Assembly (NCBI GenBank): GCA_027924645.1
Contig: BSBN01000860.1
Coordinates: 8,370,001 to 8,434,000, forward strand
Reading direction: 5' to 3'
DNA: 64,000 nucleotides
Source: Cunninghamia lanceolata
Lineage: Eukaryota; Streptophyta; Pinopsida; Cupressales; Cupressaceae
Positions 1 through 12,120 of the stretch are shown here, in pieces. Below the pieces are notes generated by a model. The model saw nothing but the letters and a program-made list of their open reading frames with translations, was not told the DNA's origin and did not search any database. Numbering within the stretch: position 1 is the stretch's first letter; each line of letters begins with the position of its first letter. A program made the translations under genes and the position numbers.

Positions 1-1
1 T

Positions 2-22
2 ATGTGTGTGTGTGTGTGTGTC
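2..22. repeat. (TG)n microsatellite
   Basis: An uninterrupted run of about ten TG dinucleotides at the window edge, directly before the 144-bp satellite array. Confidence 0.9.
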
Positions 23-23
23 T

Positions 24-1110
24 CTTCCATTTATGACCAGAGACAACAATAGATTGAAGAAATCCCACTGCAAATAGTAAAAAATATTTTAATACCCATG
101 GATAAACAAGAACCCCATTTAAATACAGAGCCCTCATGATTACAACCACTCAGAAACCAAAAGAACCTTCCATTTACAAGTACAGATAGCAATATGCAAA
201 CAATAAAAAATAATTGAATACCCATGGATAAATAATAACCCCATTTTAATATAGAACCCTCATGATTACAATCACTCAAAAAACCAAAAGAACCTTCCAT
301 TTACAAGTACAGATAGTAATAGATGGAAAGAATCCCATTGCAAACAATAAAAATTAATTTAATATACATGGATAAATAATAACCCTATTTTAATACCGAA
401 CCCTTATGATTACAATCACTTAGAAAACCAAAAGAACCTTCCATTTACAACCATAGATAGTAATAGATGGAAGAAATCTCATTTCAAATAATAAAAGATA
501 TTTTAATATCAATGGATAAACAAGAATCCCATTTTAATACTGAACCCTCATTATTCCAACCACTCACAAAAATAAAAGAACCTTCCATTTATGATTATAG
601 ACAACCATAGATTGAAAAAATCCCATTGCAAACAATAAAAATGTTTTAATACCTATGGATAAGAAACAACCCCATTTTAATACCAAACCCTCATGATTAC
701 AACTAATCAGAAAACCAAAAGAACCTTCCATTTACAATTACAGACAACAATAGATCAAAAAATTCCCAATGCAAACAATAAAAAATAATTTAATATCCAT
801 GGATAAAAAATAACCCTCATTTTAATACCGAACCCTCATGATTACAACCAAATAGAAAACTAAAAGAACCTTCCATTTACGATTACAACCAGCAATAGAT
901 GGAAAAAAATCCCATTGCAAACAATAAAAATAATTTAATACCCATGGATAAACAATAACCCCATTTTAATACCAAACCATCATGATTACAACCAAATAGA
1001 AAATGAAAATAACCTTCCATTTACGACCACAAAAAACAATTGATAGAAAAAATCCCATTGCAAACAATAAAAAATATGTTAGTACCCATGGATAAACAAT
1101 AACCCCATTT
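24..1110. repeat. 144-bp tandem satellite array, about 8 copies
   Basis: The landmark CTTCCATTTA recurs at about 24, 167, 294, 438, 582, 725, 870 and 1014, so the spacing is 143-145 bp with one shorter 127-bp unit. Each unit also carries CCCATGGATAAACAATAACC and a TCATGATTACAA block. Copies differ by scattered substitutions and small indels. The array probably begins left of the window. It ends abruptly at 1110, where a unit is cut after AACCCCATTT and joins a truncated copia LTR. No coding potential is evident. The unit length is near that of one nucleosome, as in many plant satellites (family knowledge, not shown here). Confidence 0.92.
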
Positions 1111-1827
1111 GACTAATTACAAAAGACTTCATGCGGACCAACACACTGTCAACTACACAGATCTAAGACTTCAATCTTCTTTTAGGAACATGCCATGCTA
1201 CACAGAACATCTTCAAGATCATCCGCAGGATGTGTAAATCATTCGGTCAGCCAGACTTAGGAAGAACAACATCATTCGGAAGCAATTCTTCAATTACGAG
1301 CTCAATCTTTAATGCAGACCACCAACACGAATTGGACACAATACAAAGACCTCCACAAGCTTTCCTCAATCACCAATAACATCCACACTACTTCTGCTTA
1401 CTGAAATCATTTTCTCCTTCATCTGAGACCTTAAAAACATAGTCTGTCATCACTGTCATATTGGAATAGATGCATGCGGACCTCTAGACCACGAACCAAT
1501 TGAGTTGTTAATTCACATTGACTTACTAAACACTCCACCAAATCCGTAGAACAAGATATTGCATTTCTGGATCTCACTGGACCTTTTTGTGTCACTCTGT
1601 CACCTTTGAACATTTGCTAGAGCCGGTTTTACTCAAGTGGCCATAACTTATCTACAAACCCTTTGAAGTGCATCCTCTGATCTTTATCTCAGCTGGGATT
1701 TTTACCTTACTATCTTCAATGTTCTTCTCTATTCCTGATATGACTATTTTTCTCAATATCCTCAACATACAACTCATCCAATCCTTATCATCAATGCAAT
1801 AGGAGTATGTTGACATCAATGACAACA
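1111..1827 (-). mobile_element. Truncated copia LTR (family A)
   Basis: This is the 5' portion (read on the minus strand) of the LTR found complete at 6826-8169. It ends at 1827 in GACAACA, the complement of the expected TGTTGTC start. The other end is lost at the satellite junction (1110/1111). It lacks a 56-bp segment present in the complete copy. Confidence 0.8.
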
Positions 1828-4800
1828 CTAGTTAGGCCCATACTTGCAACAATATGTAGGATCCAGTGGATTTTTATTAGTGATATTGCTCTTGTTCATA
1901 CTTGAATGTTCTCCTTCCAAGACTTCCCACTCCACATTCTATTGTTATTAGTCCATGTTTGTAGTAATCATGTTTTCCTATTTCAAGTGTTATTTTTTCT
2001 CTGCAAATGCATGCTTGATGGGAATGTTCAATCAACCTCCTTTCTATTCTCTCCCACAAATCTGGCACGAATCAGTTATTTTAATTATCTCACATTGCAA
2101 GAACATGATATGGAGGTACCTGTTGCCACACCAAATAAACATATTATCAAAGAAGTTTTACCTAGCCATCCTCTGTTTTCTAGGGTGGTCTCAACTACTT
2201 TGTACAATTAAGTTGCTAACTGTAAGTTGTTTTTTTGCTGTACAATTACTTTGTTTATCTTTGAATCTCGCCTTGCTTACACTCAGTTTTGAGATTTATG
2301 CAGTATAGCCCCACAGTTATACTCAATCTTCGAATCTGTAGTATAACCTCGGCTCTCTATGTGAATGATAATATGCATTGTTTTTTATCATGATTATATG
2401 GACATTAACACTTTTTTTGTAGGAATGTGTTTGTGGGAACATTTGGTGATCGTAAAGTACATGTCACCTATGGGGGGCATGGGCTTTGCGAGAGTCCATG
2501 TTCCCTTGTCTATTTTCTACCTACCTTAATGTGCTTGATATCGGTACACGATATCAACCACCTTAAGGCGGGGGCATATATAAGGTAAGTTGTCTATTCT
2601 AGATGCTAGTAAAGTGTGTTTGAACAATCTTGAAAATTTGAACAATCTTAGAATCTATTGTGTATACCTCATTTTCACCATAAAGCGTCTCTGTGATGCG
2701 GGTGGGGTTGTATACTTTTGAGCTCATACCTCCTTTTCACTGTAAGGCATCTCCGTGATGCGAGTGGGGTTGTATGCCATGCTTCCTTTTCACTATAAGG
2801 CATCTCTGTGATGTTGGTGGGGTTGCATTTTCAAAAGTCCTTTGCAGAGGTGGGGAGTGGATCTATGACTATCCTAACACTTACGCGTGCCTTCGGCAAT
2901 TATTGTGGCGAAGCTCAATCGTTGGTGTGTACCTGTAATGTGCCTGAGATCGTGATGAACCTAGAAATAGGTACATTCCATTGCTTGTCTGTCGTGTTTT
3001 CTCTGTGTCTTCTATGTGTGTGTGTATTATGTGTTTGTTCCCAAGCATAGTCTTAAAGACTGATGGTGATGAGTCCCTCCTATGCTTTGGGATTTGTATG
3101 GCATGTTTTTTCTCAAATGAAGTCTTAAAGACTAGTGGCGATGAGTCCCTCCTGCACTCTGATATATGTTTGGCATGTCTTTTGCCCATATACAGTTTAA
3201 AGACTAGTGGAGATGAGTCCCTCTGCATTATGGGTGGTGTGTTTACTTTCCTTGTACTTACATTTACATTTTATTTATGAGAAAAAGAAATTAATCATTG
3301 TGTTCACTACATTCACCATATTCACGATGTTTTACATGTCTTCAATGTTGTATTTTGCATATTTTGTGTGACTGTAACTATCTTCTCCATGTTTTGTGTG
3401 CCTGTTATTGTTTTCATTGTGATTGCCATGTCTTCTCTGTGCTTGGTGTGTTTACTTACATATTTGTTAACCATACTTCAATGCATGTATTGGCCTTGTG
3501 TTTATAAATACATTAAAGTGGGGGCTAAATGTTATGTCAGAAAAAGTACCCTTGGGGGATTTTTCCTCTTAAGGTTTAGCTCCCGAGTCCTTTAGATTGC
3601 ATTTAGAGCATCTTGCATGATTTTGATGACTCCCGATGAGAAAACCCTAAAGTTTCATGGCAAATGGGACTTAGGGGATGCATTTATGATGATCCCTGCC
3701 TAAAATAGGGGGAGGACTTGGGTACCTGTGCCCTAGTCCTACCCTATTTTAGGTCAGGAACTATTTTTAGGTGTCCTTTTATGATCATTATTTAGGTCCT
3801 ATGCCAACATCCTAAGTTTGAATTACAAAATTCTTAGCGGGAATATTTGTAGTTACATATATAAGTATGATTAGGTTATCATTTGTAAACTAGATGGAAA
3901 CTAGATGACATTTTTGATTCATGAGCTTATGTGAAAGTGATTCAAGGCATTCATTGCGTGGCAGAGCAGACTTGTATGTGTTGTTATTGTGTTTGTATTT
4001 GCAGATTTGGCATCTATCTCCTCATGGCATGAAGAGCATCTTCCTTCCATGACATCTTCACTATAAGATGATATCAAATGTGTTTTCTATCATTTATTTC
4101 ATTTATCATTTAGATTTTGCCTCTATCCCATAGGGATATGCACTCTTTATCTAACAACAATGTTCAGAAAACTTGAATGTCTCTCTGGGGCTTGACTGAG
4201 GCAAGCCTCTAAACACCACAACCCCCAACCCACTTTTCTATGATTGCAAGTTACAGGTTTTGGAAGTGAAAGAAGTGGAGATGCAGGAGAGCAGTGCAAA
4301 TTGTCAGAATTACAGATTTGAGAAGAAAATAGGGACCTGGACTTGGGCGCCCACTCATTAGTCCTCCAGATCCCAGAACTATAAAATCTCTAGAACAATA
4401 GAATTGTGTTGTAGCCAACATTTCCAGATCCTGAAGAAAACTAAGGCACTGGACTAGGGTGCCCACTCATTAGTCCTTAACTTTTCCGCACACCAAACTT
4501 CAAAATATGGTATATATTTTATTGTCATTTGATATCTCTATGTGTGATCATTTTCCATGATTTGTCCGTTTGTTTACGAATTTATGAAATTAGGGTTTTT
4601 AACATAATTGGGTTTAATTAAACAACAAATTTACACAATTCCAATCTTCCCCTATGTTCCAAGTGACAGGAGATCTGTAGTAGAGTTCTCTACTCAGTTG
4701 AATGTTCTTGAATGTTTATTGGTGAAAGGAGGATCAACACAAACCATTAAAATCAATCCTCTCCATTTTCAACCTTAAACAATCATCAATTTCAATCTAA

Positions 4801-5191
4801 ATGCACTAAAATTAACATTGAAACAATATGAAACATGAATTTACTAGTTTAAACAATCAAATTTTGTCTAAAAATATGCAATTTAGTTATTCTACATTGA
4901 AAAACCAAAAAAAGGTGGTGGATTAAGCAAATAATGATTTTCAAAATGTCAATTGGTTAAAAAAGCATTTTGTTGTCCAATTGTGCATGAAAAGTAGGGA
5001 ATAATGGAGCATGTGGGACTAAAACTTGGATCCCACATGTTTTTTGTCCATATTTGTTTTGGTTCACCAAAACACACTCACATTCTAACATGAGTGTGTT
5101 TTGTCAAGCATGGAAAGTTTAAGTGCTTTCATGCATCAAAAGTCTTAAGTGTTGTCATGAATGGAAACTTATAAGTGTTTTAAGTACATTG
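1828..5191. mobile_element. LTR-element 3' region, block X copy 1
   Basis: The block contains no convincing open reading frame. Short frames such as the one at 1906-2211 show no recognisable domain and are not conserved in detail between copies. It holds a near-exact palindrome at 2535-2557 (TTGATATCG/CGATATCAA around GTACA). It also has three roughly 55-bp repeats at 2669-2828 around CATCTCCGTGATGCG, and three roughly 72-bp repeats at 3051-3230 around GATGAGTCCCTC. A polypurine tract, AAAGTGGGGGC, lies at 3515-3525, followed by an LTR-like sequence. This looks like the non-coding tail of an LTR retrotransposon's internal region. The superfamily cannot be assigned. Confidence 0.55.
3530..4156 (+). 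mobile_element. Putative 3' LTR inside block X, copy 1
   Basis: It begins TGTTA just after a polypurine tract and ends TAACA, giving 5-bp inverted termini of the TG...CA type. A TATA-like stretch (ACATATATAAG) lies at about 3855, where an LTR promoter is expected. A stem (CCTGCCTAAAATAGGG against its complement) spans 3695-3757. The matching copy is at 9855-10470. No partner 5' LTR or primer site is in the window, so the boundary is inferred from termini and tract only. Confidence 0.55.
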
Positions 5192-6784
5192 TTTGCACAA
5201 ACTATTAGTAGGTTTCACTAGTCTTGGAAGATCTCTTATAGCCTGAGTGTTTCTTATCTTGATGATATTATCAAAATTTAAATGACACATTCTTCTATGC
5301 CACAACCAACTTTGATCAATTTGAACAAATAAACAACTTTTACCAGTACCAACCAAGTGGAAGATATTACCTTTTGTTTGAGTACCAGATGCAATCTCTG
5401 TTCTAGAACTTTCAAAGATCTTACATTTTCCATTCATGAATCAGAGATCATAGCCTTTGTCCACCAACTATCTAACACTGAGAAGATTGTGCTTCAGACC
5501 TTCAACATATAGTACATTACTGGTTTTGTTCTTTCCATCAAAAGAAATAGTTCCTCTACCTCTGATCTTGCCAGTAGAATTATCACCAAATTTTACAACT
5601 CCACCTTCATATCTTTCCAAATCTATAAACTTATTTTTGTCACCTGTCATATGGTGGGAGCATCCACTGTCAATGACCCAATCATCCTTTTCTTCAACTT
5701 GGGCAGCCAGAGATCTTTCTACCATTTTATGATTGACAGATTCAGAGGGCATTAGATCTTCTTCCTTGATGGCAATAAACACCCAGTCACTTCCAGATTT
5801 GTTTCCTATCTCTGATTCATCATCTGTTACTCCTTCATCATCATCTTCATGAACGTAGTAACACTTCTTTTGAAATCTTGATCTATTAGGGTTTGGCCTA
5901 GAAAATCTTTCCAGACACCTTGAGGCAAAATGACCAATCTTATTGTAGTTAAAACATTTGAAAGGCAATTTTCCTTATACTTACCAGATCCTCTTGGCAG
6001 TCTTTTTGCAATGAGAGCCTCAAGTTGTTCAGCTTCTAATTCATCATCTTCCAGATCGTTTCTTGCTTTCTCATACCAAGAATATTTTCTTAAGGAACTT
6101 TCACCTGGATCATATCTTTGTTTGCCTTTTGTAGAGGCACTAGCTTTGAATGTTGATTCAGTCTTGGGAAGTGCATCACCAAACTCAGCTAACTCGAATG
6201 CATATATCTTACCAACCAATTGATCCCTTGTGATAGTTGTTAAGGATATGATTTCCTCAATAGCAGCAACTTTGTGTTTATAAGTAGGAGGTAAGGATCT
6301 AAAAACCTTAGCAACAATTTCATCTTCATCCAGAACTCCACCAGCACATCTAATGCCACATAAAAGCTCATTTACTTTTGTCATGTAAGAGGTGATATTC
6401 TTATCTTCACTCATCTTCATGTTTTCAAATTTTCCTTTCAGACTCTGTAGCTTGGCACATTTAACATACTTTTCTCCTTCATGCAGAAGTTCTAGTTTTT
6501 CCCAAATCTCATGCAGTTTTTAGATCTATAACATTTGTCAGCTCTGAATCAAATAAGGCACTTAGTAGAGCTTCTTTAGCCTGAAGATTATTTTTAGCAT
6601 CTCTGATTTCATCTACATTTCTCAGACCATTTTGTGGAGGAACATACTTCTTTGAAACCATGATCCAATATTGCATTTCCATACATTGCAAGTGACATTC
6701 CATGCGACTTTTCCAAAGAGTGAAATTGGTTCCATCAAACATTGGGCTATCCTTCTTATAGGAAGACATCCTAGATCTCCTCAA
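5192..6784 (-). pseudogene. Truncated copia gag/protease remnant (family A)
   Basis: Minus-strand coding remnant read from about 6784 down to 5192. In order there is a gag N-terminus with FDGTNFTLWKSRM (about 6740), the gag core (6420-6000), a zinc knuckle at about 5960 and the protease motif VIDSGCSHHMTG (about 5670). Last comes the start of the GAG-pre-integrase domain (LWHRRMCHLNF, about 5310). The knuckle reads CFNY...GHFASRC, so its second cysteine is lost. Reading frames change at least twice (between 6510 and 6420, and near 5960). The rest of integrase, reverse transcriptase and RNase H are missing because the sequence ends at the duplication junction 5191/5192. Dead element; the superfamily call is secure. 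Confidence 0.88.
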
Positions 6785-6811
6785 GCGGTTAATCTCTTTT
6801 AGAGGAACATA

Positions 6812-6823
6812 GCTTTGATACCA
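6812..6823 (-). other. Primer-binding site, tRNA-iMet type
   Basis: Minus strand reads TGGTATCAAAGC, complementary to the 3' end of initiator methionine tRNA with one change from the usual TGGTATCAGAGC. It sits 2 bp inside the LTR end at 6826, which fixes the LTR boundary and the minus-strand orientation. Confidence 0.85.
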
Positions 6824-6825
6824 AT

Positions 6826-8169
6826 TGTTAGAATCAAGGTAAACAACTGAGAGGGGGGGTGAATCAGTTGTCCAAAAACTTCCTCTTATTAATTACTTAA
6901 ATCCTTCTTATAATTTAACAGCATAATCATAAATTAATCATGGAAACATAATGCAATCATTCAAGAGTAAAAACACATTAACACATATGACACCAAGATT
7001 TTGACATGGAAAACCTGGTTAAGGGAAAAACCACGGGGTGACTATCCCAAGATTGTATTCTTTGTTAAAAGAATAAAAGGAACAAAATGGCACATGCCAA
7101 TTAGGGATCACTACATAAGCACACTGCTCACAAGAGGCCCACTGCCTACAGGAAGCACATTGTCTACAGAATAATAAATATTACATACTTGAACTAAAGA
7201 ATAGCATCTTCACCATGCTTGAGTCAGTTCCATTTAAGCCCAATACTTATGCTCTGCTTTTCGCACTTCTCCTCTCACCACACTCTCATCTCCACCAAGA
7301 TACTTTTGAAATGACTTCACAACTTCTTATTTATACAAGACATTTGACTTTGGGATAATCATCCAAGTCGGCATACATTACAAAGCAAATACAACTTGAC
7401 TAATTACAAAAGACTTCATGCGGATCAACACACTATCAGCTACACAGATCAAAGAATTCAATCTTCTTTTAAGAACACGCCATGCTACACAGAACATCTT
7501 CAAGATCATCTGTAGGATGTGTAAATCATTCGGTCAGCTAGACTTAGGAAGAACAACATCATCCGGAAGCAATTCTTCAATTACGAGCTCAATCTTTAAT
7601 GCAGACCACCAACACGAATTGGACACAATACAAAGACCTCCACAAGCTTTTCTCAATCACCAATAACATCCACACTACTTCTGCTTACTGAAATCAGTTT
7701 ATCCTTCATCTAACACCTTAAGAACATAATCTGTCATCACTGTTATATTGGAATAGACGCTTATGGGCCTCCAGACCATGAACCAATTGAGTTGTTAATT
7801 CACCTTGACTTCCTAAACACTCCACCAAATCCGTAGAATAAGATATTGCATTTCTCGATCTCACCGGACCTTCCTTTGTCACTCTGTCACCTCTGAACAT
7901 CTGCCAGAACCAGTTTTACTCAAGTGGCCATAACTTCTTCAAATCTTCATGCAGACCTATCAAATCTTTACTAAATCATCTTAAGACACATATCTACAAA
8001 CACTTTGAAGCACATCCTCTGATCTTTACCTCAGCTGGGATTTTTACCTTACTGTCTTCACTGTTCTTCTCTATTCCTGATAAGAATAATTTACTCAATA
8101 TCCTCAACATACAACTCATCCAATCCTTATCATCAATGCAACAGGAGTATGTTAACATCAATGACAACA
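6826..8169 (-). mobile_element. Complete copia 5' LTR (family A), 1344 bp
   Basis: On the plus strand it starts TGTTAGAATC next to the primer-binding site and ends ATGACAACA. Read on the minus strand this gives TGTTGTCAT...TCTAACA. The G-rich tract GAGAGGGGGGGTGAATCAG at 6849-6867 and the GCCTACAGGAAGC region at about 7140 recur in the solo LTR at 56746-57859, so both belong to one family. The outer flank at 8170 continues into block X, so this LTR lies inside or beside another repeat. No target duplication can be scored. Confidence 0.8.
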
Positions 8170-11100
8170 CCAATTAGGCCCATACTTGAAACAATATGCA
8201 AGATCTCATGGATTTTCTTTACTGATATTGCTCTTGTTCATATTTGAATGTTCTCCTTCCAAGACTTCCCACTCCACATTCTATTGTTATTAGTCCATGT
8301 TTGTAGTAATCATGTTTTCCTATTTCAAGTGTTATTTTTTCTCTGCAAATGCATGCTTGATGGGAATGTTCAATCAACCCCCTTTCTATTCTCTCCCACA
8401 AATCTGGCACGGATCAATTATTTTAATTATCTCACATTGCAAGAACATGATATGGAGGTACCTGTTACCACACCAAATAAACATCTTATCAAAGAAGTTC
8501 TACCTAGCCATCCTCTATTTTATAGGGTGGTCTCAACTACTTTGTACAATTAAGTTGCTACCTGTAAGTTATTTTTTTGATGTACAATTACTTTGTTTAT
8601 CTTTGAATCTCACCTTGCTTACACTCAGTTTTGAGATTTATGCAGTATAGCCCCACAGTTATACTCAGTCTTCGAATCTGTAGTATAACCTTGGCTATCT
8701 ATGTGAATGATCATATGCATTGTTGTTTATCATGATTATATGGACACTAACACTTTTTTTGCAGGAATGTGTTTGTGGGAACATTTGGTGATCGTAAAGT
8801 ACATGTCACCTATGGGGGGCATGGGCTTTGAGAGAGTCCATGTTCCCTTGTCTGTTTTCTACCTACCTTAATGTGCTTGATATCGGTACACGATATCAAC
8901 CACCTTAAGGTGGGGGCATATATAAGGTAAGTTGTCTATTCTAGATGCTAGTAAAGTGTGTTTGAACAATCTTGGAATCTATTGTGTATACCTCATTTTC
9001 ACCGTAAAGTGTCTCCGTGATGCGGGTGGGGTTGTATACATTTGAGCTCATACCTCCTTTTCACTGTAAGGCATCTCTGTGATGTAGGTGGGGTTGTATG
9101 CCATGCTTCCTTTTCACTGTAAGGAATCTCTGTGATGTGGGTGGGGTTGCATTTTCAAAAGTCCTTTGCGGAGGCGGGGAGTGGATCTATGACTATCCTA
9201 ACACTTACGCGTGCCTTCGGCAATTATTGTGGCGAAGTGCAATCATCGATGTGTGCCTATAATGTGCCTGAGATCGTGATGAACCTAGAAATAGGTACAC
9301 TCCATTGCTTGTCTGTCATGTTTTCTCTGTGTCTTCTATGTGTGTGTGTATTGCGTGTTTGTTCCCAAGCATAGTCTTAAAGACTGGTGGTGATGAGTCC
9401 CTCCTATGCTTTGGGATTTGTATGGCATGTTTGTTCTCAATTGAAGTCTTAAATACTAGTGGCGATGAGTCCCTCCTGCACTCTAAGATATGTTTGGCAT
9501 GTTTGTTGCCCATATGAAGTTTAAAGACTAGTGGCGATGAGTCCCTCCTGCATTATGGGTGGTGTGTTTAATTTCCTTGTACTTACATTTACATTTTATA
9601 TATGAGAAAAAGAAAATAATCATTGTGTTCACTGCATTCACCGTATTCGCTGTGTTTTACATGTCTTCAATGTTGTATTTTGCATATTTTGCGTGACTGT
9701 AACTATCTTCTCCATGTTTTGTGTGCCTGTTATTGTTTACATTGTGATTGCCATGTCTTCTCTATGCTTGGCATGTTTACTTACATATTTGTTGACCATA
9801 CTTCAATGCATGTATTGGCCTTGTGTTTATAAATACATTAAAGTGGGGGTTAAATGTTATGTCAGAAAAAGTACCCTTGAGAGATTTTTCCTCTTAAGGT
9901 TTAGCTCCCGGGTCCTTTAGATTGCATTTAGAGCATCTTGCATGATTTTGATGACTCCCGATGAGAAAACCTTAAAGTTTCATGGCAAATGGGGCTTAGG
10001 GGGTGCATTTATGATGATCCCTGCCTAAAATAGGGGGAGGACTTGGGTGCCCGCGCCCTAGTCCTACCCTATTTTAGGTCAGGACCTATTTTTAGGTGTC
10101 CTTTTATGATCGTTATTTAGGTCCTATGCCAACATCCTAAGTTTGAATTACAAAATTCTTAGCGGAAATGTTTGTAGTTACATATATAAGTATGATTAAG
10201 TTATCATTTGTAAACTAGATGGCATTTTTTATTCATGAGCTTATGTGAAAGTGATTCAAGGCAATCATTGTGTGGCAGAGTAGACTTGTATGTGTTGTTA
10301 TTGTGTTTGTGTTTGCAGATTTGGCATCTATCTCCTCATGGCATGAAGAGCATCTTCCTTCCATGACATCTTCACTATAAGATGATATGAAATGTGTTTT
10401 CTATCATTTATTTCATTTATCATTTAGATTTTGCCTATATCCCACTGGGATATGCACTCTTTATCTAACAACAATGTTCAGAAAACTTGAATGTCTCTCT
10501 GGGGCTTGACCGAGGCAAGCTTCTAAACACCACAACCCCCAACCCACTTTTCTATGATTGCAGGTTACAGGTTTTGGAAGTGAAAGAATTGGAGATGCAG
10601 GAGAGCAGTGGAGATTGTCAAAATTGTAGATCTAAGAAGAAAATAGGGACCTGGACTTGGGCGCCCACTCATTAGTCCTCCAGATCCCACAACTGTAAAA
10701 TCTTTGGAACAACAAAATTGTGTTGCAGACAACGTTTCCAGATCCTGAAGAAAACTAAGGCACTGGACTAGGGTGCCCACTCATTAGTCCTTGACTTTTC
10801 CACACACCAAACTTCAAAATATGGTATATATTTGATTGTCATTTGATATCTCTTTGTGTGATCATTTTCCATGATTTGTCTGTTTGTTTATGAATTTATG
10901 AAATTAGGGTTTTGAACATAATTGGGTTTAATTAAACAACAAATTTACACAATTCCAATCTTCCCCTATGTTCTAAGTGACAAGAGATCTGTAGTAGAGT
11001 TCTCTACTTGGTTGAATGTCCTTGAATGTTTATTAGTGAAAGGAGGATCAACACAAACCATTAAAATCAATCCTCTCCATTTTCAACCTTAAACAATCAT

Positions 11101-11504
11101 CAAATTCAATCTAAATGCACTAAAATTAACATTGAAACAATATGAAACATGAAACTACTAGTTTAAACGATCAAATTATGTCTAAAAATATGCAATTTAG
11201 TTCTTCTACATTGAAAAACCAAAAAAAGGTGGTGGATTAAGCAAATAATGATTCTCAAAATGTCAATTGGTTAAAAAAGCATTTTGTTGTCCAATTGTGC
11301 ATGAAAAGTGGGGAATAATGGAGCATGTGGGACTAAAACTTGGATCCCACATGTTTTTTGTCCATATTTGTTTTGGTTCACCAAAACACACTCACATTAT
11401 AACATGAGTGTGTTTTGTCAAGCATGGAAAGTTTAAGTGCTTTCATGCATCAAAAGTCTTTAAGTGTTGTAATGAATGGAAACTTATAAGTGTTTTAAGT
11501 GCAT
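8170..11504. mobile_element. LTR-element 3' region, block X copy 2
   Basis: Second copy of block X, with the same internal repeats and palindrome and again no convincing gene. Two further near-repeats, GGACTTGGGCGCCCACTCAT at about 10654 and GGACTAGGGTGCCCACTCAT at about 10765, occur downstream of the LTR-like part, as they do in copy 1 (about 4339 and 4451). Function unknown. Confidence 0.55.
9855..10470 (+). mobile_element. Putative 3' LTR inside block X, copy 2
   Basis: TGTTATGTCAG start and TATCTAACA end match 3530-4156. The polypurine tract here reads AAAGTGGGGGT. It is 11 bp shorter than copy 1 through small indels. Confidence 0.55.
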
Positions 11505-12120
11505 GAAAAGTTGGGAGAGAGGTACAGAGGTGAGAGAGAGAGTGTAGGAGGTATAGAGAGGATGAAGAGGATAGGATGTAAAGAGGGGAGAGAGAGAGAG
11601 GAGATGAGGTAAAGAGGGGAGGGAGAGAGGTAAAGATAGACTACTTTTGACATGCAACCCTAAACCCTAAAGAATGCCCCTAAACCCAAGCAAACCTAAA
11701 TCTCTATCTCTCTATCTCTATCGTCCCTCTACCTTTCAATCTCTTTCCTTATGTCTCTAGCCATGTCCCCCACTCTCTATCTCCCTATCTCTCCCCTTGA
11801 TCTCCTCTATATCTCCCTATCAATCCTCTCTTTAAACCCTATACCTAAAACCTTAACCCCTAACCCGTAAACCATAAACCCTAAATAATGCCCCTAAACT
11901 CGAGCAACCCTAAACCCCTAAACCCTAATCCCAAGCAACCCTATACCCTAAATAATTCCCTTAAACCCTAACTCCTAATCCCTAAACCCTATATCCTAAA
12001 CTCAAAAACCCTAAATAATGCCCCTAAACCCTAGCCCCTAAACACCTCTATCTCCTTCTCTCTCTCACTCTATCTCCCTCCCTCCTTCCTTTACCTCTTC
12101 CTCCCCTCTTTACCTAAACA
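11505..12120. repeat. GA/CT-rich low complexity and degenerate telomere-like repeats
   Basis: 11505-11640 is almost purely purine (GAGAGAG, GATGAGG). From 11655 it turns into pyrimidine-rich TCTCTATCTC stretches mixed with CCCTAAACCCTAA-like heptamers (about 11658-11690 and 11835-12040), then CT-rich again. The heptamers are degenerate, so this is an interstitial array, not a chromosome end. No gene is seen. Confidence 0.8.

Larger units (their letters stand above)
1111..5191. repeat. Copy 1 of a head-to-tail 6.3-kb segmental duplication (5' truncated)
   Basis: Positions 1111-5191 match 7397-11504 nearly base for base, with a few percent substitutions and small indels. Copy 2 carries about 56 extra bases in its LTR near 7937-7992. 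The match starts where the satellite stops and ends at AGTGTTTTAAGT plus CAT. Copy 2 continues on the left through 5192-7396, which copy 1 lacks. The simplest reading is a tandem duplication of 5192-11504 whose first copy lost its left 2.2 kb. Contents in order: LTR fragment, then a 3.36-kb block holding a polypurine tract and a second LTR-like sequence. Confidence 0.85.
5192..11504. repeat. Copy 2 (full) of the 6.3-kb tandem duplication
   Basis: The unit contains copia gag (5192-6825), LTR (6826-8169) and block X (8170-11504). Its right end matches the right end of copy 1 at 5191; after it, unrelated GA-rich DNA begins. Internal landmarks repeat those of copy 1: palindrome 8877-8899, polypurine tract about 9840-9850, LTR-like sequence 9855-10470. 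By eye the two copies differ by a few percent. Confidence 0.85.

Noticed and set aside
24..1110. CRISPR-like array
   Set aside because: Units are contiguous 144-bp satellites without unique spacers, in a plant genome.
1906..2308. Overlapping plus-strand frames of 101 and 117 codons in block X, also present at 8248-8650
   Set aside because: Their presence in both copies is explained by the duplication. Composition is hydrophobic and erratic, no domain is seen, and two frames overlap the same bases.
2881..3228. Minus-strand frame with a repeated RRDSSPLVFK peptide
   Set aside because: It is only the translation of the three 72-bp direct repeats; the second copy breaks it.
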